Counted from the stretch's first letter, positions 54,249 through 62,707 are shown. The stretch is 64,000 bases of DNA from Paenibacillus etheri (GCF_001012825.1 NZ_LCZJ02000037.1:327637-391636), one strand, 5' to 3'. Program-made: numbers and translations. The notes: generated from the sequence alone by a model not told the origin.

Positions 54249-54280
54249 GAGCAAAAACAACAATGACGTATAACAAGCCT

Positions 54281-54328
54281 AAAAAAAAGGATCTGACTCA
54301 TGCCATGAAGCTGAGTCAGATCCTTTTA
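54281..54328 (-). terminator. intrinsic terminator of xpt-pbuX
   Basis: On the minus strand AAAAGGATCTGACTCA pairs with TGAGTCAGATCCTTTT and is followed by TTTTAGG. Confidence 0.9.
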
Positions 54329-54357
54329 TTCATTTTTTTGCAGGTAATCTAGACTAC

Positions 54358-55677
54358 TTAGGAGACTTGAGATTCCTTAGCGAGAACAGGTACGGTGTTA
54401 TCCTGGGCCTGCACATCATCCTTTGTCTTGGAGAGGAGAATGTTCAGTACAATCGCTGTAAGTGAGCCGGATACGATACCGTTCTGTAGCAGCATCCGCG
54501 CAAATTCAGGCAGCTCTGCGAACATTGCAGGAAGTGTCGCTGAACCTAAGCCCACAGCGATACTGCAAGCAGCAATCAGTAGATTACCATCCTTACGGAG
54601 ATCTACATCGGATAGAATGGATATTCCGGAAACGGCAACCGATCCGAACATGACAATCATGGCTCCACCAAGTACGGCATTCGGTACAATCGTCGTCAAG
54701 GCTGCCAGCTTAGGCAGGAGTCCTAGTACAATCATGATCCCGCCAGCGGCAAAAATAACATTACGGGTCTTAATGCGAGACAGCGAAATCAAACCCACAT
54801 TTTGAGAAAAAGCAGTGTATGGGAAGGCATTAAAAATTCCGCCCAGCATAATTGCTACTCCCTCGGAACGCAGTCCGTTTACGATCTGCTTCTGTTCAAC
54901 TTTCTGATCAATTACTTTACCTACTGCAAAATAAACCCCAGTAGACTCCACCATACTAACAATGTTAACGATGATCATAGTGAAGATTGCAGTAAGACTG
55001 AATTCAGGCCATCCGAAGTAAAACGGCTGTGCAATGCTTACCCAAGAAGCGTCACCTACAGTAGAAAAGTTAACGATACCCATTCCATAAGCAATTGCAG
55101 TACCTACCACTAAGCCTACCAAAACAGATATGGAACGTAGAAATCCTGTCGCGAAACGGTTAACCGCTAAAATGACAAGTAGTGTAATCAGTGCAAGCAG
55201 CAAATTGCGGGGTTGTCCAAAATCAGCGCTGCCTTCTCCGCCAGCAACATTATTCATAGCTACTGGAATAAGAGATAGCCCGATAATAGTCACGACAGAA
55301 CCCGTTACAATGGTCGGGAAGAACTTCAACAGCTTCCCATAAAGCGGGGCTGCAAGTACAACGAACAAACCGGAAATAATGATCGCACCGTATGCAGTTG
55401 CCAGGTTATGTGTCGAGGCAATCGCGATAATTGGACCAACCGCTGTAAAAGTACATCCAAGAATAACCGGGAGCCTGCTACCAAAATACTTGGTACCCAT
55501 AATTTGCAGCAGTGTAGCCAATCCGCAAGTGAACAAATCGGCTGCGATGAGATAGGCCATTTGAGTCCCGTTCAGCTTCAAGGCGCCTCCAACAATCAGC
55601 GGTACAATTACTGCTCCTGCATACATGGCTAGTACATGCTGAAGACCTAACGTAAATACCTTTTGCTTGCTTAACAT
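54358..55677 (-). CDS. pbuX: xanthine permease
   Basis: A 439-residue nucleobase:cation symporter (NCS2/NAT family) with 14 helices. The substrate region carries VESTGVYFAVGKV (helix 8 Glu) and FPYTAFSQNVGLISLSRIKTR (helix 10). It imports xanthine. AAGGAGAGTGCGGG lies before ATG 55677, and it overlaps the xpt stop by seven bases. The xpt-pbuX order and the guanine riboswitch in front confirm the assignment. Confidence 0.94.
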   Translation of the reverse strand: MLSKQKVFTLGLQHVLAMYAGAVIVPLIVGGALKLNGTQMAYLIAADLFTCGLATLLQIMGTKYFGSRLPVILGCTFTAVGPIIAIASTHNLATAYGAIIISGLFVVLAAPLYGKLLKFFPTIVTGSVVTIIGLSLIPVAMNNVAGGEGSADFGQPRNLLLALITLLVILAVNRFATGFLRSISVLVGLVVGTAIAYGMGIVNFSTVGDASWVSIAQPFYFGWPEFSLTAIFTMIIVNIVSMVESTGVYFAVGKVIDQKVEQKQIVNGLRSEGVAIMLGGIFNAFPYTAFSQNVGLISLSRIKTRNVIFAAGGIMIVLGLLPKLAALTTIVPNAVLGGAMIVMFGSVAVSGISILSDVDLRKDGNLLIAACSIAVGLGSATLPAMFAELPEFARMLLQNGIVSGSLTAIVLNILLSKTKDDVQAQDNTVPVLAKESQVS

Positions 55678-56285
55678 CCCGCACTCTCCTTGATTTTCTC
55701 TAATGAGCTTTCATTATCAATGAAGTGAATTTCACCTGGTGACATAGATGCAATACGGGCCAAGGCATGGACTTCTATGCCTCTGTTCTCCAGAAGGCTC
55801 CGACCTTCCTGGAAGCTCTTTTCAATGACACAACCGACGCCGAGGAGCTCCGCTCCCGCCTCTTTCACGATATCAACCAATCCCACAAGCGCAGCACCAG
55901 TAGCGAGGAAATCGTCCACAATAAGCACTTTGTCATTCGGTCCAAGATATTTCTGGGAGACACTAACCAGATAATCCTCTTGGCGCGTAAAGGAATGTAC
56001 AGGCGCTGAGTAGACAGCCTCTGAGAGCGTTACTGCTTTCTTTTTCTTCGCGTAAATAAACGGTACACCTAATGCAATCGCAGTAGCCATGGCGAACTGA
56101 ATCCCACTAGCTTCAATAGTAATCACTTTCGTGATCGGTTGATGACCGAACAACTTTTTGAACTCTTGACCGATTTGCAGCGCTAGCTCCGTATCGACCT
56201 GATGATTCAGAAATGAATCTACCTTCAGTACTGTATCTGATAAAATAAGACCCTCTTGTCTAATGCGCTCTTGAAGTACTTTCAT
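55671..56285 (-). CDS. xpt: xanthine phosphoribosyltransferase
   Basis: A 204-residue purine salvage enzyme making XMP from xanthine and PRPP in the cytosol. The PRPP-binding motif VLIVDDFLATGAALVG is intact, preceded by VTIEASGIQFA. It is about ten residues longer than B. subtilis Xpt at the C-terminus. GAAGGAGAGATC lies upstream of the ATG by about 12 bases. Transcription is controlled by the guanine riboswitch and terminator directly upstream. Confidence 0.95.
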   Translation of the reverse strand: MKVLQERIRQEGLILSDTVLKVDSFLNHQVDTELALQIGQEFKKLFGHQPITKVITIEASGIQFAMATAIALGVPFIYAKKKKAVTLSEAVYSAPVHSFTRQEDYLVSVSQKYLGPNDKVLIVDDFLATGAALVGLVDIVKEAGAELLGVGCVIEKSFQEGRSLLENRGIEVHALARIASMSPGEIHFIDNESSLEKIKESAGC

Positions 56286-56320
56286 CGTGAACTGATCTCT
56301 CCTTCTTCATTAAAAAAACA

Positions 56321-56369
56321 AAAAAAGGACAAATCCCTTGAGTCGTTTCTCTCAAGTGAATCTGTCCTT
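56321..56369 (-). terminator. riboswitch-controlled terminator before xpt
   Basis: On the minus strand AAGGACAGATTCACTTGAG pairs with CTCAAGGGATTTGTCCTT and is followed by seven T. It lies between the aptamer and the xpt start and should form when guanine is bound. Confidence 0.9.
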
Positions 56370-56473
56370 CTGGGCTTTTATCCCTTAGTGGTGTAACACT
56401 ACATAGTGTCCGCATCGCTCGGTCCAGACCTTTCCTCCAAAGAAGGAAGCGGAACCCTAGATGCGCTATTTCA

Positions 56474-56542
56474 CTCATAGTCGGACAATTACGATGGTTA
56501 TCCGGTAGAAACTTATGGGCCATATCCCCAAGATTATATGAG
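56474..56542 (-). ncRNA. guanine riboswitch (purine aptamer)
   Basis: On the minus strand the P1 arms CTCATA/TATGAG enclose TAATCTTGGGGATATGG, GTTTCTACCGG and CGTAATTGTCCGACTATG, the conserved junctions and kissing loops of the purine class. The specificity base in GUC-C-GACUAU is C (position 74 in the xpt numbering), so guanine/hypoxanthine is the ligand. Confidence 0.96.
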
Positions 56543-56676
56543 TTTATAAATGTTCGGTATGAATACCTTGTATATCTTACACGCTCTATCTGGTGCTTAC
56601 AAGCAAAATTTTTAGTATTTTGCATACCATTTTCAGGTTATTTTCACGAAATTCAATTGTTTACATTTAGTAGTGG

Positions 56677-57112
56677 TTACTCCAAGATCTTCTGAGCCGT
56701 TTCTTCGGTCGTTACAAGCACATTCATATATCCGCCATTTAGGGCTCCCAAGATCCCCGAGGCCTTCTCCTGCGATTCCGCTACACCAATAGAGTACCTC
56801 GCTCGCTTGATCTGCTCCAGCTCAATGGTCAGCGTTCGGTCTGAGATTCCCGTATGTACGGAAACTCCATTACCATCATAGAAACGTGAGCAAATATCAC
56901 CAGCTACTTTCCCGTCCTCCAGCTCATCAATCACAGCATCGCCATAAAATCCCCGCCATGCCTCTTCACCTTTGATTTCGGGTGATCCGATCCCGAATAC
57001 AGCAATATCCAGCTGATCCCATGCCTTGGCAATGGTCTGGTAATATTGCGAACGCATCAGCTGGTCTCTGGTTTCCTTTTGCTCCGTAATAGCTGGAACA
57101 TCAATCATATGC
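56677..57112 (-). pseudogene. SorC-family regulator, C-terminal fragment
   Basis: The open frame (143 residues from ATG 57108) matches only the second half of the SorC/DeoR-like sugar-binding regulators: IDVPAITEQKETRDQLM, AVFGIGSPEI, AGDICSRFYDGNG and the end GALNGGYMNVLVTTEETA. The helix-turn-helix and first half of the sensor are missing. The break coincides with the truncated start of the oppositely oriented Gfo/Idh remnant. No terminator is seen; it is probably not expressed as a functional protein. Confidence 0.8.
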
Positions 57113-57698
57113 CACTGTACAAAAAGCTACGGCAAATCGTGGATGATGGTAAAATCGGACGCCTTAAAATGGTTCAAGTCTCCTTCGGTAGCCATAAAGA
57201 ATATGATGTGAACAACCGTTTCTTCAGCAAAGATCTGGCGGGAGGGGCACTGCTGGATATAGGGACGTATGCCTTATCCTTCACAAGATTCTTCCTGTCC
57301 AAACAGCCGCATGAAATTCTAACGACGGTGAAACGTTTTGAGACAGGTGTCGATGAACAATCCGGAATCATTCTGAACAACGATGCGGATGAAATGCGGT
57401 CATCTCCCTAACCATGCGCTCCAAAATGCCTAAACGCGGCGTCGTTGCTGGAGAACTTGGCTTTATTACCGTAGACAATTTCCCTCGGGCCTCTACAGCT
57501 ACAATTCAATATTTAGATGGCACCCTAGAAACGATCGAAGCCGGCGATACTTCCAAAGCGCTGCAATACGAAATCGAGGATATGCAACGCTATATCGAGG
57601 AAAAAGGCAACCGGGAAACCCTTAATCTCTCCTTAGATGTTATGGACATTATGAGTAATGTTAGGGAACAATGGGGAATCAAATACAGCTTCGAATAA
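57106..57698 (+). pseudogene. Gfo/Idh/MocA oxidoreductase, N-truncated and frameshifted
   Basis: The sequence starts inside the dehydrogenase at HMPLYKKLRQIVDDGKIG and continues VSFGSHKEYDVNNRFFS, GGALLDIGTYAL. It breaks at about 57396, where GAAATGCGGTC appears to have lost one G: the next frame resumes AVISLTMRSKMPKRG and runs to 57698 (NVREQWGIKYSFE). The NAD-binding Rossmann half (about 120 residues) is gone. Two lesions make it a clear pseudogene. Confidence 0.87.
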
Positions 57699-57827
57699 CT
57701 ACTCAAGCACTTTGGCTATCCTTTTAGGCAAATGATGATTTTTTGAGGTAACGCGCCCGTATTCATCACTTATTCTCCTCACTCGCATTAATGTTAAAGA
57801 AACCAACACACGGGAGGGTGAACACGG

Positions 57828-58130
57828 GTAGCCAACCGAGGACGAGATCGGATCGTTGTCATTATCCAAAAGGGAAAACGACGGATTATCACCAAGACAC
57901 CGTTACATGGGGTAGATAGACTAGTATTTGTCATTAATAATCAGTACACGAATGAACCCAATACTACGCAAATTGCCAGCGGAGGAGGAACGTTCAGCAC
58001 TGGTGGAACTAACTCCGCGATTGAAAGTCCAGGAACTAGACAGCAGCAGGCTGTTGACGGGGGAACCGGTGGGCATGCCACGAACAAAGGACCAGCGAAA
58101 CGGCGTCACCTCAAACAGCGGCCCCGTTAA
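57828..58130 (+). CDS. 100-residue hypothetical protein lacking a normal start codon
   Basis: The frame reads ANRGRDRIVVIIQKGKRR, then TPLHGVDRLVFVINNQ and a Gly/Thr/Ser-rich tail ending RRHLKQRPR before TAA 58130. Composition and the ribosome site GGGAGG ten bases upstream look genuine. But the codon at the right distance is GTA (57828-57830), preceded in frame by TGA; there is no ATG, GTG or TTG near the front. GTG 57819 starts another, short frame. It may be a gene whose GTG start mutated to GTA. No family recognised. It is followed by a strong terminator. The stretch 58205-58369 holds only the palindrome below. Confidence 0.5.
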   Translation, partial: VANRGRDRIVVIIQKGKRRIITKTPLHGVDRLVFVINNQYTNEPNTTQIASGGGTFSTGGTNSAIESPGTRQQQAVDGGTGGHATNKGPAKRRHLKQRPR

Positions 58131-58159
58131 ACATACTGTGGTCCATATAATAAGTATGG

Positions 58160-58204
58160 AAAAGCGTTGGCAATCCCTTGAAGTCAGGGTCCAACGCTTT
58201 TTTT
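58160..58204 (+). terminator. intrinsic terminator after the start-less ORF
   Basis: AAAGCGTTGG pairs with CCAACGCTTT (inner CCCT/AGGG) followed by TTTTTG. Confidence 0.9.
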
Positions 58205-58254
58205 GTAGCGGATAATACTCTAGAAATGGCTGACAATATCCATAGGGGATAATT

Positions 58255-58298
58255 TATAGGTACTTTTTAGTACCTATAGCACTTTAAAGTACGTACTA
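58255..58298. promoter_or_regulatory. palindromic operator upstream of MFS and YvgN-like genes
   Basis: TATAGGTACT-TTTT-AGTACCTATA (58255-58278) has perfect 10-bp arms. A second palindrome AGTACGTACT lies at 58288-58297. The GTAC core with AT-rich spacing resembles operators of HxlR-family regulators. Confidence 0.6.
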
Positions 58299-58369
58299 TA
58301 CTTAAATGACTCACACCTTCATAATTGCACTTACCGGCCGGTGATTAACAAAGTGTAGGAGTGAAAGAC

Positions 58370-59578
58370 ATGTTGCTAAATCAAAAAAGAAGTACCCTGG
58401 CCCTCTTGGCTTTAGCCATAAGCGCCTTTGCGATCGGAACCACCGAGTTTATCAGTGTAGGGCTGCTGCCTTTAATCGCTGATGACCTGCATATACCGCT
58501 GACCACAGCTGGATTAACTGTTACTTTATACGCTTTAGGGGTAACCTTTGGCGCTCCTATCTTAACGTCGCTGACCACCGCGATATCGCGCAAAACATTA
58601 TTGCTTATCATTATGATTGTGTTTATTATCGGCAATAGCCTTGCCGCGGCTGCGGACAGTATTACAATTCTGCTAATAGCTAGAGTAATATCCGCCCTTT
58701 CACATGGACTGTTCATGTCGATTGCTTCGACCCTTGCCGCCGACCTCGTACCTGAGAATCGTAAAGCCAGTGCTATTGCGATCATGTTCACAGGATTAAC
58801 CGTAGCTACTGTTACCGGTGTTCCACTGGGTACCTTTCTAGGGCAACAGTTAGGCTGGCGAGCTGCATTCATCGCCATTATTGCCATCGGGCTTATAGCG
58901 CTCATCGGTAATCTGATCTTGGTCCCTACCACAGGGCTGCGCAAAGGAACACGAACACCTCTTCGAGAACAAGTCAAACTCGTGACGAACGGACGGCTAC
59001 TGCTCGCGTTCGCAATCACCGCTTTAGGTTATGGAGGTACCTTTGTAGTCTTTACTTATTTATCTCCACTTCTTCATGAAATCAGCGGTTTCAAAGAGAG
59101 TACCGTTGCCATCATCCTTCTTGTTTATGGCATAGCGATCGCCATCGGCAACGTCATTGGAGGCAAAGTAGCCAACCGTAACCCTATGAATGCCCTGTTC
59201 TACATGTTTGCTGTACAAGCTGTTGTACTGTTTGTCTTAACCTTTACCGCTCCCTTTAAAGTGGCTGCACTACTCACGATTTTCTTTATGGGTCTGTTAG
59301 CCTTCATGAACGTACCCGGCCTGCAAGTACACGTAGTTACACTTGCAGATCGATATGCTCCGAGTGCGCGAGATGTAGCATCTGCGCTGAATATTGCTGC
59401 TTTTAACGCTGGTATTGCCATCGGGGCCTATCTTGGCGGTATCGTCACGGATCATATGGGACTGATTCATACCACTTGGGTGGGTGCTATAATGGTTCTA
59501 TCCGCTGTATTCCTAACCGCTTGGAGTCGTGCGCTGGAGAAGAAAGATGAGACTCTTCTCCAGTCTGAGGCTGCTTAA
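58370..59578 (+). CDS. MFS transporter, AraJ/YdhP-like sugar or drug efflux
   Basis: A 402-residue permease with 12 helices. FAIGTTEFISVGLLPLIADDL at the N-terminus and LSHGLFMSIASTLAADLVP in helix 4 define the DHA1 AraJ-like group. The start at ATG 58370 has AGGAG eight bases upstream. A palindromic operator lies about 95 bp upstream, and an aldo/keto reductase follows by 58 bp, so a carbonyl- or quinone-responsive pair is plausible. Confidence 0.9.
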   Translation: MLLNQKRSTLALLALAISAFAIGTTEFISVGLLPLIADDLHIPLTTAGLTVTLYALGVTFGAPILTSLTTAISRKTLLLIIMIVFIIGNSLAAAADSITILLIARVISALSHGLFMSIASTLAADLVPENRKASAIAIMFTGLTVATVTGVPLGTFLGQQLGWRAAFIAIIAIGLIALIGNLILVPTTGLRKGTRTPLREQVKLVTNGRLLLAFAITALGYGGTFVVFTYLSPLLHEISGFKESTVAIILLVYGIAIAIGNVIGGKVANRNPMNALFYMFAVQAVVLFVLTFTAPFKVAALLTIFFMGLLAFMNVPGLQVHVVTLADRYAPSARDVASALNIAAFNAGIAIGAYLGGIVTDHMGLIHTTWVGAIMVLSAVFLTAWSRALEKKDETLLQSEAA

Positions 59579-59636
59579 TCAGCCTAGCATTAACATACCA
59601 ATCAAACTTTTAAATATCTCAGGAGGTAATTTTATT

Positions 59637-60479
59637 ATGGCTCAACATCTACAGAATACAACTGCATTACACAACGGGGTAAACATGCCGTGGCTTGGAC
59701 TTGGTGTATTTCAAGTCGAAGAAGGCTCTGAGCTGATCCAAGCGGTCAAATCTGCTATTGCACACGGCTACCGCAGCATCGACACAGCAGCGATTTATCA
59801 AAATGAGACTGGCGTAGGTCAAGCGATCAAAGAAGCTTTGCAGGACAATAACCTCTCCAGAGAAGAGCTCTTCGTAACTTCAAAGGTCTGGACTGCAGAT
59901 ATGGGCTACGAAGAAACCATTGCCGCCTACGAGACTAGCCTAGCTAAGCTTGGGCTTGAATACCTTGATCTATATCTTATCCACTGGCCTGTAAAAGGAA
60001 AATATAAAGAGACTTGGAGAGCACTAGAAGCCTTGTATAAAGAGGGACGTGTAAAAGCGATTGGGGTCAGCAATTTCCAGATCCATCATCTTGAAGATGT
60101 GATGAAGGATGCGGAAATTAAGCCGATGGTAAACCAAGTGGAGCTCCACCCTTATTTGAGTCAGCAAGAGCTGCTTAGCTTCTGCAAGGAACAAGGAATC
60201 CAATTGGAGGCCTGGTCTCCATTAATGCAAGGGCAATTGTTGGATCAGCCTGTACTGAAACAAATTGCAGCTAAACACGGTAAATCCGTAGCTCAAGTGA
60301 TTATCCGTTGGGACCTGCAACGTGGAATTATTACCATTCCAAAGTCCACTAAAGAGCACCGGATCATCGAAAACGTAGATGTGTTTGATTTTCAGTTAAC
60401 AGAAGAGGATATGAATCTAATCAACGCCCTGAACCAAGATCAACGGGTAGGTCCTGACCCTGATAATTTCGATTTCTAA
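59637..60479 (+). CDS. aldo/keto reductase, YvgN/GlxR-like
   Basis: A 280-residue NADPH-dependent reductase that reduces glyoxal, methylglyoxal and similar carbonyls. The tetrad is Asp/Tyr in IDTAAIYQNE, Lys in VTSKVWTAD and His in LYLIHWPVKG; the cofactor motif is ITIPKSTKEHRIIEN. N-terminal NGVNMPWLGLGVFQVEEG is characteristic of YvgN. AGGAGGTAAT lies before ATG 59637; 36 extra open codons overlap the MFS gene. Second gene of the unit, ending at a terminator. Confidence 0.93.
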   Translation: MAQHLQNTTALHNGVNMPWLGLGVFQVEEGSELIQAVKSAIAHGYRSIDTAAIYQNETGVGQAIKEALQDNNLSREELFVTSKVWTADMGYEETIAAYETSLAKLGLEYLDLYLIHWPVKGKYKETWRALEALYKEGRVKAIGVSNFQIHHLEDVMKDAEIKPMVNQVELHPYLSQQELLSFCKEQGIQLEAWSPLMQGQLLDQPVLKQIAAKHGKSVAQVIIRWDLQRGIITIPKSTKEHRIIENVDVFDFQLTEEDMNLINALNQDQRVGPDPDNFDF

Positions 60480-60513
60480 GGGATCAACCACTAGGTTAAG
60501 TAACAGTAAAGAA

Positions 60514-60550
60514 GACCCTATCTTTCAGAAATGAAAGAGGGTCCTTTTTG
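60514..60550 (+). terminator. intrinsic terminator of the YvgN-like gene
   Basis: GACCCT..CTTTC pairs with GAAAG..AGGGTC and is followed by CTTTTTG. Confidence 0.8.
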
Positions 60551-60553
60551 TCT

Positions 60554-61483
60554 TTACGCACCTTGCACCAGCACAATAAGGATCGGCAACACGAGAAACG
60601 AAGCAAGCGTCGTCCATAAAATACATTTGGATACCAGCTCTGGAGAGGCGTTGAATCGCTCCGCTAATACCACCGCGTTGACGGCAACTGGCATGGAGGC
60701 CAGAATCAGCAGCACAGAGAATAAGATGCCATCAATATGCAGAATAGATAATCCGAGGTATGCCACTAGTGGAGCTAAGATTAATCGTATGATCATCCCT
60801 GTCCAAAAAACAGACTGGCCCTTGCGTTCGGATGGCATGGCTCTTACCTTGACCATCTGTGCGCCCAGAATCGCCAGTACGACTGGTGAATAACCTCCGG
60901 CAACCATGGAGACCCCTGTAGCAACCTCAGATGGTAAATGCAGCTCAAATATTCTAAGAAAAAGTGCTAGTATAGCTGCATAGATGGCAGGGAGAGAGAA
61001 CACGGACTTCACAGCATTTTTCACCGAGAACTGCGACCTAGCCGCAAAATATACGCCCACTGTATTCACGATAATCATCTGTCCAATCACATACACAGAA
61101 GCCTTATCGAGCCCAAGCTGTCCGAAAGCCAGCAACACTAAGGGAAGTCCATAATTCACACTATTCGTAAACGTCGAGACCAGAATCAATCCAGATATTT
61201 CAGAGGGGCCGAGCTTCAATAACTTCCCGATGATATTTGCAATCGCCCATAAAAAGCACAGATTTAGCAGCGAAAAAGCGAGCGTCTTATAAATATCATC
61301 CATAGAAATCTCGGCCGTAGCCAGTGTATTAAGAATAATAGCCGGCGTTAAAAAGTATAAATAGAGTGTCAATAACGGCTTGGTATCCAGATTCTTAAAC
61401 CTTCCAAGCAGTGCACCGACGATCACCGGAATGGATAATGGCACGATGACTTGATACAACGTTGATAACACGCTATGGATCAT
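60554..61483 (-). CDS. AEC-family transporter (auxin efflux carrier-like)
   Basis: A 309-residue membrane protein with ten helices in two inverted halves. TFTNSVNYGLPLVLLAFG around residue 105 holds the unwound-helix motif, and LASMPVAVNAVVLAERFN the second. Bacterial AEC proteins export malate, other organic acids or amino acids; the substrate is unknown. GAGGAGTACTGTT lies before ATG 61483. Single gene. Confidence 0.9.
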   Translation of the reverse strand: MIHSVLSTLYQVIVPLSIPVIVGALLGRFKNLDTKPLLTLYLYFLTPAIILNTLATAEISMDDIYKTLAFSLLNLCFLWAIANIIGKLLKLGPSEISGLILVSTFTNSVNYGLPLVLLAFGQLGLDKASVYVIGQMIIVNTVGVYFAARSQFSVKNAVKSVFSLPAIYAAILALFLRIFELHLPSEVATGVSMVAGGYSPVVLAILGAQMVKVRAMPSERKGQSVFWTGMIIRLILAPLVAYLGLSILHIDGILFSVLLILASMPVAVNAVVLAERFNASPELVSKCILWTTLASFLVLPILIVLVQGA

Positions 61484-61585
61484 GAACAGTACTCCTCTGC
61501 TCTAAGTTACTCTAAACTATAAGCGCAACAGAGCAAGACGTCTAAGATATGAAATCAATATACACAATAGCTATTACCTATAATT

Positions 61586-61632
61586 CAAAAAAGATCCCAT
61601 CCCCTTATTAATCACAGGGCTGGAATCTTTTT
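61586..61632 (-). terminator. intrinsic terminator of greA
   Basis: On the minus strand AAAAAGATTCCAGCCC pairs with GGGGATGGGATCTTTTTT, giving a T-run. Confidence 0.78.
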
Positions 61633-61644
61633 AATAATACTCGA

Positions 61645-62124
61645 TTACATCATTTTGATTTCAAGCAATTCATATTTGATGATACCCATTGGTGCATTTA
61701 CACTAACGATATCCCCGACTTTTTTACCCAGCAATTCCTTGCCGAGCGGACTTTCATAGGAAATCTTGTTGTTTAGGACATCTGCTTCAGCAGCCCCTAC
61801 AATTCTATATTCAATCTTCTCGGAGTATTCGATATCGTTCAGGGTAACGATACAACCCATACTAACCTTCGACAGATCCATCTGACTCTCATCTACGATC
61901 TTGGCTTTGGTCAGCATTTTCTCCAAAATCATAATACGAGTCTCCATGAACGATTGGTCGTCCTTGGCCGAATGGTACTCGCTATTTTCCTTCAAGTCTC
62001 CATAGCTGATCGCCAATTTGAGCCGTGCTGCCAATTCCTTGCGCCCCGGGCCCTTCAATTCCTTCAGTTCTTCCTCTAATTGTGCCAATCCTTCTTTGGT
62101 CAAGAACACTTCTTCATTAGACAT
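61645..62124 (-). CDS. greA: transcription elongation factor GreA
   Basis: A 159-residue factor that rescues backtracked RNA polymerase by stimulating transcript cleavage. The N-terminal coiled coil (LTKEGLAQLEEELKEL) carries the tip acidic pair in ISYGDLKENSEYHSAKDDQ (residues about 44-62). The C-terminal FKBP-like domain has YRIVGAAEAD and SPLGKELLGKKVGDIV. AGGAGTTGTATAC lies before ATG 62124. The open frame extends 47 codons upstream into the repeat hairpins; those residues are not part of GreA. Confidence 0.96.
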   Translation of the reverse strand: MSNEEVFLTKEGLAQLEEELKELKGPGRKELAARLKLAISYGDLKENSEYHSAKDDQSFMETRIMILEKMLTKAKIVDESQMDLSKVSMGCIVTLNDIEYSEKIEYRIVGAAEADVLNNKISYESPLGKELLGKKVGDIVSVNAPMGIIKYELLEIKMM

Positions 62125-62165
62125 GTATACAACTCCTATTTTGGATGCTTTATAATATTTTAACC

Positions 62166-62244
62166 TATATTTCACATTCATGCGACAAGCATAAACGCTT
62201 TCGGCGTCCTTGTAAGGACGGCAAGCGTTTATGCGAGAAATATA
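62166..62244. repeat. large composite hairpin element upstream of greA
   Basis: Nested arms: TATATTTC/GAAATATA (62166-62173, 62237-62244), GCATAAACGCT/AGCGTTTATGC (62189-62199, 62224-62234) and CGTCCTT/AAGGACG around a two-base loop (62204-62220). A degenerate GCATAAACGCC..TCGGC copy lies at 52272-52290. Confidence 0.7.
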
Positions 62245-62286
62245 AAAATTAAAGTATAGGTGCAAAACCTATACTTTCTTATATTT
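62238..62286. repeat. second copy of the AAATATAAGAAAGTATA hairpin
   Basis: AAATATAA..AAAGTATAGGT faces ACCTATACTTT.TTATATTT around a five-base loop. It abuts the GCATAAACGC hairpin, and shares its arm sequence with the element at 1577-1683. Confidence 0.7.
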
Positions 62287-62341
62287 AAATAAAAATCCCT
62301 GCCACAATTGAACATTGGGCAAGGATGTCAATGCTGCATCA

Positions 62342-62629
62342 TTATTCTGGCAAATGCTCTTTACAGAAAAGGAGTAATGCTGCTTCCTCGTCCTCTTCCA
62401 TATCAAAATCAAGCAACTGGCCTGTTGTTGTCTCCTGTAGATCATAACTCACGATGCTAACCTGATCTTCATCCACTTTAATAATCGCTCTAGCGGAAAC
62501 TCCATTCTCTACATAGAGCTCATCATCTTCTGGAACATCCAGTTGAACTACGAATTCATACCGTTTACCGGTTAGTATACCAAAAGGATCTTTAACATTC
62601 TCCACGTTGTAGCTTGTAAATGTCAACAT
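62342..62629 (-). CDS. small acidic conserved protein (DUF6509-like)
   Basis: A 95-residue protein beginning MLTFTSYNVENVKDPFGILTGKRYEF, with a beta-rich middle and an acidic DMEEDEEAALLLFCKEHLPE tail. It matches a small conserved Bacillales family that I believe is DUF6509; no function is known. AAGAGGTTGATTGAGCA lies before the ATG. Single gene between greA and rlmN. Confidence 0.7.
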   Translation of the reverse strand: MLTFTSYNVENVKDPFGILTGKRYEFVVQLDVPEDDELYVENGVSARAIIKVDEDQVSIVSYDLQETTTGQLLDFDMEEDEEAALLLFCKEHLPE

Positions 62630-62707
62630 TGCTCAATCAACCTCTTTTCCTAATACCTGCCACGTCATTGTATCACAAAAAGCTGCATGAAGGGGTCAAC
62701 CCGTCCC

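Noticed and set aside
52391-54250. True integron attC sites
   Set aside because: The core GTTAGCT breaks the GTTRRRY rule at the third R, no RYYYAAC partner is present, and no integrase lies in the window; only the cassette-like layout is similar.
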